A stretch of 15,979 nucleotides of DNA from a bacterium. GTDB taxonomy: Bacteria > Pseudomonadota > Alphaproteobacteria > Rs-D84. The notes below the pieces were generated by a model. It saw only the letters and a program-made list of their open reading frames with translations. It ran no database searches and was not told the DNA's origin. This document shows, piece by piece, positions 6,847 to 13,242 of the stretch. Positions within the stretch are counted from its first letter, which is position 1; each line of letters begins with the position of its first letter. A program made the translations under genes and the position numbers. The stretch lies in assembly GCA_014802705.1 (NCBI GenBank), contig JAAVBR010000034.1, positions 1-15,979 of the forward strand. The letters run 5' to 3'.

Positions 6847-7680
6847 ATGGCATTGAAGCATTACAAGCCGACAACCCCGGGGACCCGTGGCCTGACCCAG
6901 GTCGATCGCAATGAACTGCATCGTGGTGCGCCGGAAAAGTCTTTGACGGTTGGCTTAAAGTCCAAGGGTGGACGCAATAATTTCGGCCATGTCACCGTGA
7001 TGCACCAGGGTGGCGGCCACAAGCGCAAATATCGTTTGATCGACTTTGCGCGTAAAAAGACGGGTGTGCCGGCGACGGTTCTGCGTTTGGAATATGATCC
7101 GAACCGTACCGCGTTTATCGCCTTGATTGAATACAAAGACGGCACACGTTCCTATATCCTGGCGCCGCGCGATTTAAAGGCGGGCGACGTGGTGATTTCC
7201 GGTGTTCGTGAAGACATCAAACCGGGTAACACAATGCCGTTGAAAAACATGCCGATCGGGACGATTGTGCATAACGTTGAATTAAAGCCGGGCGCCGGCG
7301 GCCAGTTGGCGCGCAGCGCGGGCTGCTATGCCCAGTTGATGGGTAAAGACGGTGTCTATGCCCAGATTAAAATGAACAGCGGCGAACTGCGCAAGGTTCA
7401 TTCCGACTGTCTGGCGACAGTGGGCAGCGTGTCCAACCCGGATCAGCGCAATGTGAACCTGGGCAAGGCGGGACGCGCCCGCTGGTTGGGGATCCGTCCG
7501 TCCGTCCGCGGTATGGCGATGAACCCGAACGATCACCCGATGGGTGGTGGTAATGGTCACTCCAAGGGGCATATGCCTGTGTCGCGTACCGGTATCCCGG
7601 CCAAGGGTTATCGGACCCGTACCAACAAGCGCACGGCCAAGATGATTATTCGCAGCCGCCACTTGGCCAAGAAGAAATAA
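6847..7680 (+). CDS. rplB: 50S ribosomal protein L2
   Basis: L2 is one of the most conserved 50S proteins; it helps subunit joining and lies near the peptidyl-transferase centre. The 277-residue length is typical. It begins MALKHYKPTTPGTRGLTQVD and contains GGRNNFGHVTVMHQGGGHKR (41-60) and GKAGRARWLGIRPSVRGMAM (206-225). The hallmark DHPHGGGEGR reads DHPMGGGNGH (229-238). His230, the equivalent of E. coli His229, is kept, but the second histidine and the acidic-basic pair are replaced, and the following segment (239-250) is also unlike E. coli L2. The SD AAAGG (6833-6837) is 9 nt before the ATG. Confidence 0.98.
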   Translation: MALKHYKPTTPGTRGLTQVDRNELHRGAPEKSLTVGLKSKGGRNNFGHVTVMHQGGGHKRKYRLIDFARKKTGVPATVLRLEYDPNRTAFIALIEYKDGTRSYILAPRDLKAGDVVISGVREDIKPGNTMPLKNMPIGTIVHNVELKPGAGGQLARSAGCYAQLMGKDGVYAQIKMNSGELRKVHSDCLATVGSVSNPDQRNVNLGKAGRARWLGIRPSVRGMAMNPNDHPMGGGNGHSKGHMPVSRTGIPAKGYRTRTNKRTAKMIIRSRHLAKKK

Positions 7681-7688
7681 TAAATGCG

Positions 7689-7712
7689 CCCGGCGCCGGT
7701 CACGGCGTCGGG
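7689..7712 (+). other. Intergenic stem-loop, rplB-rpsS
   Basis: CCCGGCGCCG (7689-7698) pairs with CGGCGTCGGG (7703-7712), 10 bp with one wobble and the tetraloop GTCA. It lies 13 nt before the rpsS SD GGAG (7726-7729). No T-tract follows. Confidence 0.6.
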
Positions 7713-7735
7713 ACACCAGAAAAACGGAGTTTTGA

Positions 7736-8020
7736 ATGTCACGTTCAGTTTGGAAAGGTCCCTATGTTCATCCCTCGGTCTTGAAAAAGACAGCGGTGGC
7801 GATTGAAAAAAATGACCACAAGCCGATTAAGACTTGGTCCCGCAGCAGCACGATTGTGCCGCCGATGGTGGGCCTGGTGTTTGAAGTGCATAATGGGAAC
7901 AAATTTATTCCGGTGTCCATTGTTGAAGATATGATCGGACACAAATTGGGTGAATTTGCCCCGACGCGCACGTTCAAAGGGCATGCCGCCAATAAAAAAG
8001 CCGCGGCCGCCAAAAAATAA
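7736..8020 (+). CDS. rpsS: 30S ribosomal protein S19
   Basis: S19 forms a pair with S13 in the 30S head and touches the A-site tRNA and the 50S bridge. The product (94 aa) opens with MSRSVWKGPYVHPSVLKK and has KTWSRSSTIVPPMVG (33-47), VHNGNKFIPVSI (52-63) and MIGHKLGEFAPTRTFKGH (67-84), all family marks. The tail is Ala/Lys-rich. The SD GGAG (7726-7729) is 6 nt upstream. Confidence 0.98.
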   Translation: MSRSVWKGPYVHPSVLKKTAVAIEKNDHKPIKTWSRSSTIVPPMVGLVFEVHNGNKFIPVSIVEDMIGHKLGEFAPTRTFKGHAANKKAAAAKK

Positions 8021-8029
8021 TCGCTGATT

Positions 8030-8051
8030 TATGATGGGAAACCCAATCATA
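8030..8051 (+). other. Intergenic stem-loop, rpsS-rplV
   Basis: TATGATGGG (8030-8038) pairs with CCC plus ATCATA (8042-8051) around the loop AAA, with A8045 bulged. It ends 7 nt before the rplV SD AAAGG (8059-8063). Confidence 0.45.
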
Positions 8052-8072
8052 GATAGATAAAGGTATAAAGTT

Positions 8073-8492
8073 ATGACAACGACAAGATATGGAATCAAAG
8101 ATAATCAGGTCCGCGCGTTTAACAAAATGATCCGCGTCAGCCATCAGAAATTGAATCTGGTGTGCGATATGGTGCGTGGCATGCCGGTTGAACGGGCGAT
8201 CGATGTCTTGAAATTTTCAAAGAAACGTGTTGCGGGCGAAGTGTTAAAGACGTTGATGTCCGCGGTGGCAAATGCCGAACACAACAAGAACTTGCCGGCC
8301 GACAGCCTGTTCATCAAAGAAATTTGGTGTGGCAAGGCCTTGACCCTGAAACGCATCATGGCGGGTCCGCGTGGCAGCGCGCGTCCGATCCTGAAACCGT
8401 TCTCGAACCTGACGATCGTTTTGGAATCGGGTGTGGCCCCGACCAAAAAGACCGCCAAAAAGGCACCGGCCAAGGAAACCAAAACAAAGTAA
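8073..8492 (+). CDS. rplV: 50S ribosomal protein L22
   Basis: L22 spans 23S rRNA domains and lines the exit tunnel with a long beta-hairpin. The product (139 aa) has VRAFNKMIRVSHQKLNLVCD near the N-terminus, VLKFSKKRVAGEVLKTLMSA (45-64) and ANAEHN (66-71). The hairpin region LTLKRIMAGPRGSARPILKP (90-109) keeps the Leu-Lys-Arg of the macrolide-associated MKR motif, so no resistance deletion is seen. A Lys/Ala/Thr-rich tail of about 18 residues ends the protein. The SD AAAGG (8059-8063) is 9 nt upstream. Confidence 0.97.
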   Translation: MTTTRYGIKDNQVRAFNKMIRVSHQKLNLVCDMVRGMPVERAIDVLKFSKKRVAGEVLKTLMSAVANAEHNKNLPADSLFIKEIWCGKALTLKRIMAGPRGSARPILKPFSNLTIVLESGVAPTKKTAKKAPAKETKTK

Positions 8493-8500
8493 GGTCAAAC

Positions 8501-8565
8501 AGGGCGAATGGTATGGGGTCAATGGATTCCTGAATAAAGCACCACGCTTCAAGAACATTCGCCTT
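8501..8565 (+). other. Intergenic stem-loop, rplV-rpsC
   Basis: AGGGCGAATG (8501-8510) pairs with CATTCGCCTT (8556-8565), 10 bp with one wobble, closing a 45-nt loop. The loop contains a 9-codon open frame MVWGQWIPE starting at the ATG at 8508. The rpsC SD AAGGA (8572-8576) begins 6 nt after the stem. Confidence 0.5.
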
Positions 8566-8585
8566 TAATTTAAGGAAAAAGAAAA

Positions 8586-9287
8586 ATGGGACAGAAAGTA
8601 TCGCCAATTTCATTACGCGAATTTATCAACAAGATTACGGATTCGCGCTGGATCGCGGGCAAGAAAGATTATGCCGCGTTACTGGCCGAAGACGTAAAAA
8701 TCCGCAAGTTTGTGGAAAAGAAACTGAAAAAAGCCGGGCTGGCCAAAGTCGTTATTGAACGCTTTGCCAAGAAAGTTGTGGTGACGATCCACACGTCGCG
8801 GCCGGGCATGATCATTGGGAAAAACGGGGCGGATATTGAAACCCTGCGCAATGACATCAAAAAATTGGTCAAAAATGATCAGGTTGTGGTGAATATTTAC
8901 GAGGTTCGTCGTCCGGATCTGAACGCGCAACTGGTGGCGCAAAACATTGCCCAGCAGATCGAAGGTCGTGTTTCGTTCAAACGTGCGATGAAAAAAGCCG
9001 TGCAGAATGCACAGAAAGCAGGCGCCCAGGGGATCAAAATTATGTGCTCGGGCCGTCTGAACGGGGCGGAAATCGCCCGCAGCGAACAGATCCGCGAAGG
9101 TCGGATTCCGCTGCACACGCTGCGCGCGGACATTGATTATGCCGCGATCCAGGCCAAAACGACCTATGGCGTGATTGGCGTCAAAGTGTGGATTTACACC
9201 GGTGACGTCGTGAACAAAGAAAAGCTGGCGTCGGAAATGGCGCGTCCTGCGGAATACGCCGGCAGCAGCGAAAGAAGAAACAAATAA
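8586..9287 (+). CDS. rpsC: 30S ribosomal protein S3
   Basis: S3 forms part of the mRNA entry channel and its helicase surface. The product (233 aa) has the normal length, a type II KH domain with RPGMIIGKNGADIE (72-85, GKNG loop 78-81), and the C-terminal domain with GRLNGAEIARSEQIREGRIP and TTYGVIGVKVWIYTGD. The N-terminus MGQKVSPISLREFINKI departs from the usual MGQKVNPIGFRLG. The SD AAGGA (8572-8576) is 9 nt upstream. The product ends soon after the core, without the long acidic tail some relatives carry. Confidence 0.97.
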   Translation: MGQKVSPISLREFINKITDSRWIAGKKDYAALLAEDVKIRKFVEKKLKKAGLAKVVIERFAKKVVVTIHTSRPGMIIGKNGADIETLRNDIKKLVKNDQVVVNIYEVRRPDLNAQLVAQNIAQQIEGRVSFKRAMKKAVQNAQKAGAQGIKIMCSGRLNGAEIARSEQIREGRIPLHTLRADIDYAAIQAKTTYGVIGVKVWIYTGDVVNKEKLASEMARPAEYAGSSERRNK

Positions 9288-9326
9288 TTCTTGGGACCAC
9301 AAGACTAGAAATCAAGGAATTGTATC

Positions 9327-9740
9327 ATGTTAATGCCAAAGAAAACAAAATTTCGCAAACAGCAAAAGGGCCGTATCCACGGCGTGGCCAAGGGTGGCAG
9401 TGAATTGGCGTTCGGGTCGTTCGGCCTGAAGGCGATGTCCCCGGAACGCGTGACCGCCCGCCAGATCGAAGCGGCGCGTCGCGCCATCACCCGCCATATG
9501 AAACGTATGGGGAAACTGTGGATTCGTATCTTCCCGGATGTGCCGGTCACCAAAAAGCCCGCCGAAGTCCGTATGGGTAAAGGTAAAGGGGCCGTCGAAT
9601 ACTGGATTTGCCGTGTCAAACCGGGCCGCATTATGTTCGAATTGGACGGTGTGAAACCGGAAGTTGCCTACGAAGCCTTTGCGTTGGCCGCGGCCAAACT
9701 GCCGGTCAAGACCAAGATCGTTGAACGTAAAATGAACTAA
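9327..9740 (+). CDS. rplP: 50S ribosomal protein L16
   Basis: L16 helps position tRNA in the A and P sites and completes 50S assembly. The product (137 aa) has MLMPKKTKFRKQQKGR at the N-terminus and VRMGKGKGAVEYWICRVKPG (81-100) in the conserved core. Arg82 corresponds to E. coli Arg81, the hydroxylated residue. The ATG at 9327 rather than 9333 is chosen because it restores the family MLxPKxTK start and lies 8 nt after the SD AAGGA (9314-9318). The 39-nt gap to rpsC has no strong hairpin. Confidence 0.97.
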   Translation: MLMPKKTKFRKQQKGRIHGVAKGGSELAFGSFGLKAMSPERVTARQIEAARRAITRHMKRMGKLWIRIFPDVPVTKKPAEVRMGKGKGAVEYWICRVKPGRIMFELDGVKPEVAYEAFALAAAKLPVKTKIVERKMN

Positions 9741-9747
9741 TGGAATC

Positions 9748-9767
9748 CGCGCGTCCCCGGGCGCGCG
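9748..9767 (+). other. Intergenic stem-loop, rplP-rpmC
   Basis: CGCGCGTC (9748-9755) pairs with GGCGCGCG (9760-9767) with one wobble and a CCCG loop. This GC-only stem lies 8 nt before a weak SD-like GAAGAGA (9776-9782). No T-tract. Confidence 0.55.
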
Positions 9768-9789
9768 ACCAAAACGAAGAGAACACAAG

Positions 9790-9993
9790 ATGGCAGAAAA
9801 GAAAGCGAAAGTTACAGCGGAAAAAGAAGCTTTGACGGCGGATGCGTTGCAAAGCCGGCTGGTCGATTTGAAGAAAGAACAAATGAACCAGCGTTTCCAG
9901 CATGCGGCCGGGCAATTGCCGAAGACACATGTCATTCGTCAAACCCGTCGCGAAATTGCGCGTGTCAAGACCAAGTTGAACGCCGCAAAATAA
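9790..9993 (+). CDS. rpmC: 50S ribosomal protein L29
   Basis: L29 is a two-helix protein beside L23 at the tunnel exit, part of the platform for chaperones and SRP. The product (67 aa) has the helix pairs LQSRLVDLKKEQMNQRFQHA (20-39) and THVIRQTRREIARVKTKL (46-63), with the alphaproteobacterial-like GQLPKT linker (41-46). A short charged N-terminal addition precedes the core. The SD is weak (GAAGAGA, 9776-9782). The gap to rpsQ is the longest in the window at 134 nt. Confidence 0.95.
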   Translation: MAEKKAKVTAEKEALTADALQSRLVDLKKEQMNQRFQHAAGQLPKTHVIRQTRREIARVKTKLNAAK

Positions 9994-10000
9994 GAAAAGA

Positions 10001-10056
10001 CTTGATTTTTTCTGGATGACTGGTACATTTGGACCCGGTACGCAGAAAAAATCAGG
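10001..10056 (+). other. 14-bp A/T-rich inverted repeat, rpmC-rpsQ
   Basis: CTTGATTTTTTCTG (10001-10014) pairs with CAGAAAAAATCAGG (10043-10056), 14 bp with one wobble. A nested GTAC/GTAC pair (10023-10026/10038-10041) can extend it. It starts 7 nt after the rpmC stop. Unlike the other gaps its stem is built on T6/A6 tracts. It is not a classical terminator because the T-run is in the left arm. Confidence 0.6.
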
Positions 10057-10074
10057 CGATACAGAAAACAAAAG

Positions 10075-10100
10075 GGCGCGTTTCGGGGACGCCGGGCGCG
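10075..10100 (+). other. GC-rich self-complementary segment, rpmC-rpsQ
   Basis: GGCG (10075-10078) can pair with CGCC (10090-10093), and alternative pairings of the GCGCG blocks at both ends are possible. Structure is less clear than in the other gaps. It lies upstream of the rpsQ SD AAGGA (10114-10118). Confidence 0.3.
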
Positions 10101-10127
10101 AAAAAAAGTAAGTAAGGACACAGAGTT

Positions 10128-10394
10128 ATGCCAAGACGTATACTGCAAGGAACCGTGACAAGTACGGCCAACGACAAAACCGTTGTGGTCGAAGTGGAAC
10201 GTCGTTTCCGCCATCCGCTGTACGGCAAGTTCGTAAAGCAGAATAAAAAATACAAGGCACACGATGAAGCCAATGAATATAAAGTCGGCGACATTGTGGC
10301 CATCGAAGAACATCGTCCGATTTCGAAAACGAAATCTTGGGTTGTCAAGGGGCGCGTCGGCGTTTCCAAAGACGATTCCGTCGAAGTGGAATGA
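10128..10394 (+). CDS. rpsQ: 30S ribosomal protein S17
   Basis: S17 is a primary 16S rRNA binder with an OB fold. The product (88 aa) starts MPRRILQGTVTS, has DKTVVVEVERRFRHPLYGKF (16-35) and the signature GDIVAIEEHRPISKTKSW (54-71), followed by a short acidic tail. The SD AAGGA (10114-10118) is 9 nt before the ATG. It has large hairpin-bearing gaps on both sides (134 and 121 nt), which is unusual for rpmC-rpsQ-rplN, normally tightly packed. Confidence 0.97.
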   Translation: MPRRILQGTVTSTANDKTVVVEVERRFRHPLYGKFVKQNKKYKAHDEANEYKVGDIVAIEEHRPISKTKSWVVKGRVGVSKDDSVEVE

Positions 10395-10405
10395 TGCCAA
10401 AAGAA

Positions 10406-10455
10406 AGGTTCTTTGAGGTCGCGCCCCAAATCCCGGGGCAGGGCAGTCGGAACCT
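10406..10455 (+). other. Nested intergenic stem-loop, rpsQ-rplN (first)
   Basis: An outer AGGTTC/GAACCT stem (10406-10411/10450-10455) encloses GCCCC/GGGGC (10423-10427/10435-10439, loop AAATCCC). It marks the S10-spc boundary. No T-tract follows. Confidence 0.5.
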
Positions 10456-10463
10456 ATAACAAA

Positions 10464-10487
10464 GCGGCGGGGGATGGCCCCGCCCGC
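10464..10487 (+). other. Intergenic stem-loop, rpsQ-rplN (second)
   Basis: GCGGCGGGG (10464-10472) pairs with CCCCGCCCGC (10478-10487) with C10483 bulged and a 5-nt loop GATGG. It ends 14 nt before the rplN SD AAGGA (10502-10506). Confidence 0.55.
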
Positions 10488-10515
10488 AGGACTTAAAGCA
10501 TAAGGAAACAAAAAA

Positions 10516-10890
10516 ATGATTCAGAATGAAACAGTTATGACGGTTGCCGATAATTCCGGCGCGCGCAAGGCCATGTGCATCAAGGTCTTGGGTGGGTCGC
10601 ATCGTCGTTATGCCACCGTCGGCGACAAAATTGTCGTCGCCATCAAAGAAGCGATTCCGCGTGGGAAAGTCGCCAAAGGGACCGTGCAACGCGCGATTAT
10701 CGTTCGTACGAAATTCCCGGTCAAACGTCCCGATGGGTCGATCATCCGTTTCGATGACAATGCGGTTGTCTTGATCAACAAGAACAATTTTGAACCGATT
10801 GGCACCCGTATCTTTGGGCCGATTGCCCGCGAAGTGCGTCGTAAGTATGACGTTCAGAAAATCGTGTCTTTGGCACCGGAAGTTATTTAA
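10516..10890 (+). CDS. rplN: 50S ribosomal protein L14
   Basis: L14 lies on the 50S interface, forms an intersubunit bridge and is the target of the silencing factor RsfS. The product (124 aa) has MIQNETVMTVADNSGARKAM at the N-terminus, IKVLGGSHRRYATVGDKIVV (22-41), AIPRGKVAKGTVQRAIIVRT and RPDGSIIRFDDNAVVLIN, ending KIVSLAPEVI. It is about two residues longer than the usual 122, with the difference near the C-terminus. The SD AAGGA (10502-10506) is 9 nt upstream. First gene of the spc block. Confidence 0.98.
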   Translation: MIQNETVMTVADNSGARKAMCIKVLGGSHRRYATVGDKIVVAIKEAIPRGKVAKGTVQRAIIVRTKFPVKRPDGSIIRFDDNAVVLINKNNFEPIGTRIFGPIAREVRRKYDVQKIVSLAPEVI

Positions 10891-10931
10891 TCCCAAAACG
10901 TCCGCAGGGAAGTTAAAGAAAAGGCAATAAA

Positions 10932-11234
10932 ATGAAAATCAAGAAAGGCGATGAAGTCGTAGTTATCTCGGGCAAGTACAAGGGCGTCAAGGGCAAAGTG
11001 CTGGAAGCGCGTCCGACAGAATCCCGCGTGGTTGTCGAAGGTGTGAACCGCCGCAAATGGCATATCAAACCCACCCAGGAACAGCCGGGTCACATCGTTG
11101 ACCGCGAAGCGCCGGTGCACGTGTCCAACGTGGCCCTGATTGATCCCAAGACCAAAAAGGCCACCCGCGTCGGGTACAAAGTGGAACAGGGTAAAAAAGT
11201 TCGTGTTTCCAAAAAATCCGGGGTGGAACTGTAA
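10932..11234 (+). CDS. rplX: 50S ribosomal protein L24
   Basis: L24 starts 50S assembly by binding the 5' end of 23S rRNA. The 100-residue product opens with a KOW motif, KKGDEVVVISGKYKGVKGKV (4-23), followed by GVNRRKWHIKPTQEQPGHIV and EAPVHVSNVALIDPKTKKAT, all diagnostic. The SD AAGG (10921-10924) is 7 nt upstream. The 41-nt gap to rplN has only a marginal TCCC/GGGA pairing. Confidence 0.97.
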   Translation: MKIKKGDEVVVISGKYKGVKGKVLEARPTESRVVVEGVNRRKWHIKPTQEQPGHIVDREAPVHVSNVALIDPKTKKATRVGYKVEQGKKVRVSKKSGVEL

Positions 11235-11248
11235 AAAAAACTTAAAGT

Positions 11249-11264
11249 CCCCGCTGTTACGGGG
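11249..11264 (+). repeat. Repeated hairpin, copy 1, upstream of rplE
   Basis: CCCCGCTGTTACGGGG forms a 5-bp stem (11249-11253/11260-11264) with the loop CTGTTA; T11248-G11265 and G11247-C11266 can extend it. The same 16 bases, including the loop, recur at 13478-13493 before rplR. The rplE SD (11276-11280) lies 11 nt after it. Confidence 0.7.
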
Positions 11265-11287
11265 GCCAAAACGTTAAGGATAAAAAA

Positions 11288-11833
11288 ATGCAAAGCAGAT
11301 TGCGTGAAATTTATGAAAAAACAATCGTGCCCGAATTGGTCAAAGAATTCGGTTACACCAATGCGTTGGCGGTGCCAAAGCTGACGAAAATCGTGTTGAA
11401 TATGGGCGTCGGCGAAGCCGTGTCCGACAAGAAAAAATTGGATTCGGCCGCGGCGGATTTGACCGCGATCGCCGCCCAAAAGTCGGTGATCACCCACGCC
11501 AAAAAATCCATTGCGACCTATCGTCTGCGCGAAGGCCAGGCCATCGGTACCAAGGTGACGCTGCGCGGCAAAAGAATGTATGATTTCTTGGATAAACTGA
11601 TCACGGTGGCGTTGCCGCGCGTGAAAGACTTCCAGGGGTTGTCCAAGTCCAAATTCGACGGGCGTGGTAACTATGCGTTTGGGATCAAAGAACACTTGAT
11701 TTTCCCGGAAATTTCGGTGGATAAAATTGACGCGATCCGTGGGATGGATATTGTGATCGCGACGACCGCCAAGACAGATGACGAAGCGCGCGCGTTGCTG
11801 ACGAAAATCGGCCTGCCGCTGGTGTTGAAATAA
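11288..11833 (+). CDS. rplE: 50S ribosomal protein L5
   Basis: L5 binds 5S rRNA and joins it to the central protuberance with L18. The product (181 aa) has the expected length. It contains KIVLNMGVGEA (34-44), TYRLREGQAIGTKVTLRG (78-95) and LPRVKDFQGL (109-118) followed by FDGRGNYAFGIKEHLIFPEI (123-142), the family signature. The SD AAGGA (11276-11280) is 7 nt upstream, preceded by the repeated CTGTTA-loop hairpin. Followed by rpsN after only 19 nt. Confidence 0.98.
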   Translation: MQSRLREIYEKTIVPELVKEFGYTNALAVPKLTKIVLNMGVGEAVSDKKKLDSAAADLTAIAAQKSVITHAKKSIATYRLREGQAIGTKVTLRGKRMYDFLDKLITVALPRVKDFQGLSKSKFDGRGNYAFGIKEHLIFPEISVDKIDAIRGMDIVIATTAKTDDEARALLTKIGLPLVLK

Positions 11834-11852
11834 GCAAGAGTAAGGAAAAAAG

Positions 11853-12155
11853 ATGGCTAAATTAGCATTGATCAACAAACAACAAAGACGCGAAAAAATG
11901 GTCGCCCAATACGCGAAAAAGCGTGCCGCGATCAAAGAAAAAATGTCTGTCAACGCAACACCCGACGAACGCATGGATGCCATGAAAAAGTTGGCCAAGT
12001 TGCCGCGTAATGCCAATCCGACACGTCTGCGCAATCGTTGCAGCGTCACGGGGCGCGCGCGTGGGTTTTCGCGCATGTTTGGGCTGTGCCGCCAACAGGT
12101 TCGCACCATGGCGTCCGAAGGTAAACTGCCCGGCGTTCGCAAGTCCAGTTGGTAA
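11853..12155 (+). CDS. rpsN: 30S ribosomal protein S14, zinc-independent form
   Basis: S14 is part of the 30S head next to S3 and S10. The 100-residue length and the absence of paired CxxC motifs (single cysteines at 63 and 79) identify the long, zinc-independent form. The C-terminal half has LPRNANPTRLRNRCSVTGRA (50-69) and GFSRMFGLCRQQVR (71-84), ending KLPGVRKSSW. The SD AAGGA (11842-11846) is 6 nt upstream; the 19-nt gap to rplE has no hairpin, so coupled translation is likely. Confidence 0.98.
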   Translation: MAKLALINKQQRREKMVAQYAKKRAAIKEKMSVNATPDERMDAMKKLAKLPRNANPTRLRNRCSVTGRARGFSRMFGLCRQQVRTMASEGKLPGVRKSSW

Positions 12156-12171
12156 ACAAAATTTAAACACA

Positions 12172-12220
12172 AGCTGTGGACAATGCAGCTGATACAACAA
12201 AGTGCAGGGCAAACGCCTTG
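12172..12220 (+). other. Two small intergenic stem-loops, rpsN-rpsH
   Basis: AGCTG/CAGCT (12172-12176/12186-12190) and CAGGGC/GCCTTG (12205-12210/12215-12220, one wobble, loop AAAC). The second ends 7 nt before the strong rpsH SD AAGGAG (12228-12233). In E. coli the S8 repressor site of the spc operon lies further upstream, near rplE; no S8-type motif was recognised here. Confidence 0.42.
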
Positions 12221-12239
12221 TAACGGTAAGGAGTAAAAT

Positions 12240-12638
12240 ATGTCATTATCACATCCCATCGGAGATATGCTGACCCGCATCCGCAACGGTCAGAATGCAG
12301 GTAAAGAATTCGTGACCATGCCGTGCAGCAAACTGCGCGCCGCGGTTTTGACGGTTCTGAAAGAAGAAGGCTTTATCACCGATTTCCGCAAAGAACAAAT
12401 TGATGAGAAACGCGCGAATCTGGTCGTCGAATTAAAGTATGTCGGCGGCAACGGCGCCATCCAGGAAATTTCCGTCGTGTCCAAACCGGGCCGTCGTGTT
12501 TATTCCGGCAGTGCGAAAATGCCGAAGGTTTTGAACGGCTTGGGCGTTGCCATCGTGTCGACGCCGGCGGGTGTTATGACGGATCACAAGGCGCGCCTGA
12601 TGAATGTGGGCGGCGAAGTCTTGTGCAAAGTAATTTAA
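12240..12638 (+). CDS. rpsH: 30S ribosomal protein S8
   Basis: S8 is a primary 16S rRNA binder of the central domain and the autogenous repressor of the spc operon in E. coli. The product (132 aa) has HPIGDMLTRIRNGQNAGKEF near the N-terminus, VLKEEGFITDF, SKPGRRVY and the C-terminal hallmark STPAGVMTDHKARLMNVGGE. The SD AAGGAG (12228-12233) is 6 nt upstream and among the strongest in the window. Confidence 0.98.
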   Translation: MSLSHPIGDMLTRIRNGQNAGKEFVTMPCSKLRAAVLTVLKEEGFITDFRKEQIDEKRANLVVELKYVGGNGAIQEISVVSKPGRRVYSGSAKMPKVLNGLGVAIVSTPAGVMTDHKARLMNVGGEVLCKVI

Positions 12639-12671
12639 TTGCGTCGGAAAAGCAGAAATAAGGAATTTAAG

Positions 12672-13223
12672 ATGTCTCGTGCAGGAAAATATCCAGTTCA
12701 ACTCAAAGACGGTGTGTCCGTCGCCATTGTTGACAATGCCTTGGTGGTCAAAGGGCCCAAGGGCGAATTGAAAATCGCTTTGGATTCAAAGCATGCCGGT
12801 TTGGTTGACGTCAAGGTGGAAGGCAACGAAGTTGTCATCACACCCAAAGATGCCGAAGATAAAGCGTCGCGCGCCATGTGGGGCACGATGAACCGCAATA
12901 TCAAGGCGGCGGTGAATGGGGTCTCGACGGGCTTTGCCAAAGAAATGTACATGAACGGCGTTGGTTACAAGGCGTCGGTCAAGGGCAAAGATTTGGTCTT
13001 GGTGGCCGGCTTCTCGCATGATGTGGTGATGCCGATTCCGGATGGTTTGACGGTGGAAATGGGCGAAAAGCCGACCGAATTTACCATTCGCGGGATTGAT
13101 AAATGCCTGGTGGGTCAATTTGCGGACAAGGTTCACAAAGTGCGCAAGGCGGATCCGTACAAGGGCAAAGGAATCTTCTATAAGAACGAAAAGGTTCGCC
13201 GCAAAGAAGGCAAAAAGAAATAA
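12672..13223 (+). CDS. rplF: 50S ribosomal protein L6
   Basis: L6 lies near the factor-binding site and the sarcin-ricin loop. The frame is open back to 12639, but ATG 12672 gives the family start MSRAGKYPVQLKDGV and has AAGGA (12660-12664) 7 nt upstream, so it is chosen (183 aa). The two repeated beta-sheet domains are evident, with VVKGPKGEL (25-33) in the first and NGVGYKASVKGKDLVLVAGF (95-114) and DPYKGKGIFYKNEKVRRKEG (161-180) in the second. It is followed after 19 nt by the unfamiliar 58-codon gene rather than by rplR. Confidence 0.97.
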   Translation: MSRAGKYPVQLKDGVSVAIVDNALVVKGPKGELKIALDSKHAGLVDVKVEGNEVVITPKDAEDKASRAMWGTMNRNIKAAVNGVSTGFAKEMYMNGVGYKASVKGKDLVLVAGFSHDVVMPIPDGLTVEMGEKPTEFTIRGIDKCLVGQFADKVHKVRKADPYKGKGIFYKNEKVRRKEGKKK

Positions 13224-13242
13224 TAGTCGGGGGTAAACGAAA

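Noticed and set aside
10002..10029. Possible promoter TTGATT-16-TACATT in the rpmC-rpsQ gap
   Set aside because: Four of six matches in each box, inside a long inverted repeat that explains the same bases.
10016..10111. 31-codon frame MTGTFGPGTQKKSG... in the rpmC-rpsQ gap
   Set aside because: No SD, overlaps the inverted repeat, low-complexity basic product; gaps of this length often hold such frames by chance.
11090..12286. 398-codon minus-strand frame across rplX, rplE, rpsN and rpsH
   Set aside because: It runs antisense through four clear ribosomal genes and their gaps; no recognisable protein and no start signals.
12639..12671. Upstream TTG start for rplF
   Set aside because: It directly follows the rpsH stop, adds a non-family N-terminus and lacks an SD; ATG 12672 has AAGGA at 7 nt.
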